Shown: in pieces, positions 23,270 through 24,037 of the stretch
Layout: every line of letters begins with the position of its first letter
Position numbering within the stretch: position 1 is the stretch's first letter
Position numbers and translations under genes: made by a program
The notes under the pieces: generated by a model
The model's input: the letters and a program-made list of their open reading frames with translations, nothing else
Told to the model about the DNA's origin: nothing
The model's database searches: none
Source: Candidatus Omnitrophota bacterium
GTDB lineage: Bacteria > Omnitrophota > Gorgyraeia > Duberdicusellales > 4484-171
Direction of reading: 5' to 3'
DNA: 24,037 bases
Assembly (NCBI GenBank): GCA_016939345.1
Contig: JAFGHG010000196.1
Span: forward strand, 1 to 24,037

Positions 23270-23312
23270 GAGCCAGCCTTGTTTGGATTTTGCGCTTATT
23301 TGATATTATTCC

Positions 23313-23340
23313 TTGATTTTTGAGCATAGATAAATATAAT
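23313..23340 (+). promoter_or_regulatory. Sigma-70-type promoter for the nitroreductase gene
   Basis: TTGATT (23313-23318), a 16-bp spacer and a perfect TATAAT (23335-23340) precede the gene, giving a leader of about 20 nt that includes a purine-rich AAAGGCGGGG ribosome site at 23354-23363. Confidence 0.6.
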
Positions 23341-23366
23341 AACACCGAATATTAAAGGCGGGGAAT

Positions 23367-23861
23367 ATGGATTTGATGCCAATTATTAAGAAACGCAGGT
23401 CTGTGCGCAGGTTTAAAAATAAGGAAATCTGTCCTGAACTTATTGAAAACATCCTCCAAGCCGGACGCTGGGCTCCGTCGGGGCTCAATAACCAGCCTTG
23501 GAAATTCATGGTATTAGAGGGAGAAAATAAAGACGCACTTTGTAAGTTTACTCATTGCCAGAGTATAATCAAATCAGCAGAAAAGTTGATAGCTGTATTT
23601 CTTAATAAGAAGACTTCATATAATTACCAAAAAGACCTTATGGCAATTGGAGCGTCAATTGAAAATATGCTTTTATATATCCATTGCCAAGGCCTGGGAG
23701 CTTGCTGGCTTGGCGAGATCCTTAACCAGCGCAAGAAAGTCCATAAGTTTCTTAAGCTTGGCAGCACTTTAGAATTAGAAGCAGTAATCGCCTTAGGCTA
23801 TCCTTTGGCTAAAACTAAAACCAGCCGGCGCAAACCCCTTAAAGATTTGATGATAAAATAA
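23367..23861 (+). CDS. Nitroreductase family flavoprotein
   Basis: This 164-residue member of the nitroreductase family should be an FMN-binding homodimeric oxidoreductase using NAD(P)H. The N-terminal FMN-binding block is clear: IIKKRRSVRRFKNKEI (about 6-21), and WAPSGLNNQPWKFMVL (about 35-50). ASIENMLLYIHCQGLGACWLGEI (about 95-117) matches the second conserved block, and ALGYP (about 141-145) the last. It is short compared with NfsB-type enzymes (about 215 residues), like many family members from anaerobes. Substrate cannot be predicted; roles range from nitroaromatic reduction to flavin-dependent cofactor chemistry. It has its own promoter (23313-23340) and diverges from the membrane-protein gene. 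Confidence 0.92.
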   Translation: MDLMPIIKKRRSVRRFKNKEICPELIENILQAGRWAPSGLNNQPWKFMVLEGENKDALCKFTHCQSIIKSAEKLIAVFLNKKTSYNYQKDLMAIGASIENMLLYIHCQGLGACWLGEILNQRKKVHKFLKLGSTLELEAVIALGYPLAKTKTSRRKPLKDLMIK

Positions 23862-23866
23862 CTATT

Positions 23867-23900
23867 GAATACGGACTATTGACTATGGACTATGGACTAA
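23867..23900 (+). repeat. Heptamer repeat abutting the methyltransferase start
   Basis: Four consecutive units lie at 23873-23900: GGACTAT, TGACTAT, GGACTAT, GGACTAA. The preceding GAATAC makes 23867-23880 a near-perfect reverse complement of the left arm of the dnaG-upstream repeat (1214-1226). The last A of the array is the first base of the likely ATG start codon at 23900. Confidence 0.8.
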
Positions 23901-24037
23901 TGACCAGCACTCGGCTCTGTAAACATTTTAAGGAGTGCGGAGGCTGCCGTTTCCAGGATATTGATTACAGCCAGCAGCTCGCCTTAAAAGAAGACAGAAT
24001 AAATAAACTTATTAAAACATCAGGTTTTACAGCTCAA
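23900..24037 (+). CDS. RlmD/TrmA-type RNA (uracil-5-)-methyltransferase, 5' part
   Basis: This is the first 46 codons of a gene cut by the window edge. The N-terminus has the cysteine pattern C-x5-C-G-G-C (Cys7, Cys13, Cys16), which in RlmD-type enzymes binds a [4Fe-4S] cluster together with a fourth, later cysteine. The helix with YSQQLALKEDRI (about residues 24-35) matches the family's Q-x-x-x-Y-x-x-Q-L-x-x-K pattern. The family uses S-adenosylmethionine to make 5-methyluridine in rRNA or tRNA; which uridine cannot be told here. The start could be ATG 23900 or the in-frame ATG 23885 inside the heptamer repeat; neither has a Shine-Dalgarno. The catalytic domain is outside the window. Confidence 0.78.
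   Translation, partial: MTSTRLCKHFKECGGCRFQDIDYSQQLALKEDRINKLIKTSGFTAQ

Noticed and set aside
23867..23900. CRISPR-like array
   Set aside because: Units are 7 nt with no spacers and no cas genes in the window.

Overview
The window (about 40% G+C by eye) looks like a piece of a chromosome from an uncultivated Gram-negative-type bacterium. My best guess is Candidatus Omnitrophota or a relative. That rests on the mix of genes (a bactofilin with a fused helix-turn-helix, a PilZ protein with a periplasmic helical barrel, a DUF3857/transglutaminase protein) and on the short hyper-iterated repeats between genes. No rRNA or tRNA gene is present to confirm it. All genes read on the + strand except one membrane protein near the right end. 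I saw no transposase, phage gene, CRISPR array or frameshift.

Layout. Positions 1-263 hold the probable 3' end of an unidentified gene. Positions 238-4611 carry a macromolecular-synthesis cluster: Nif3-like protein, DNA primase (dnaG) and primary sigma factor (rpoD). A 212-bp gap with a likely extended -10 promoter and a hairpin leads into gatC-gatA-gatB, the tRNA-dependent amidotransferase, translationally coupled to an exported S41 protease (ctpA). Next come tsaD (t6A tRNA modification), a short MgtC-family membrane protein, a bactofilin with an excisionase-like HTH tail, a small membrane-anchored protein with the same kind of HTH, a stand-alone tRNA-binding OB-fold protein, a YjbQ-family protein, and a DEDDh exonuclease whose C-terminus looks like a WYL domain.

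From 13713 a good sigma-70-type promoter drives an Lrp/AsnC regulator and a class I aminotransferase, an arrangement like alaR-alaT of Bacillus. Closely packed behind are a DUF1805 protein, a large exported TPR/DUF3857/transglutaminase protein, a TPR protein, a PilZ-TM-coiled-coil-helical-barrel protein and the GTPase Era. Era's 3' end overlaps tail-to-tail with the minus-strand membrane protein (21417-23126). A promoter region with a duplicated 22-bp motif separates that gene from a nitroreductase, and the window ends in the 5' part of an RlmD/TrmA-type RNA methyltransferase.

The most unusual structural signal is a set of five intergenic repeats built of short units (about 6-7 nt), four of which fold back on themselves. 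They sit against the start codons of dnaG, gatB, yjbQ, the exonuclease gene and the methyltransferase gene. All five genes lack a recognisable Shine-Dalgarno sequence, while many other genes here have a good one. A separate GC-rich palindrome (CCTGCCGGCAGG core) occurs twice, once inside the gatA-gatB repeat. The most interesting proteins are the PilZ-barrel, exonuclease-WYL and bactofilin-HTH fusions.
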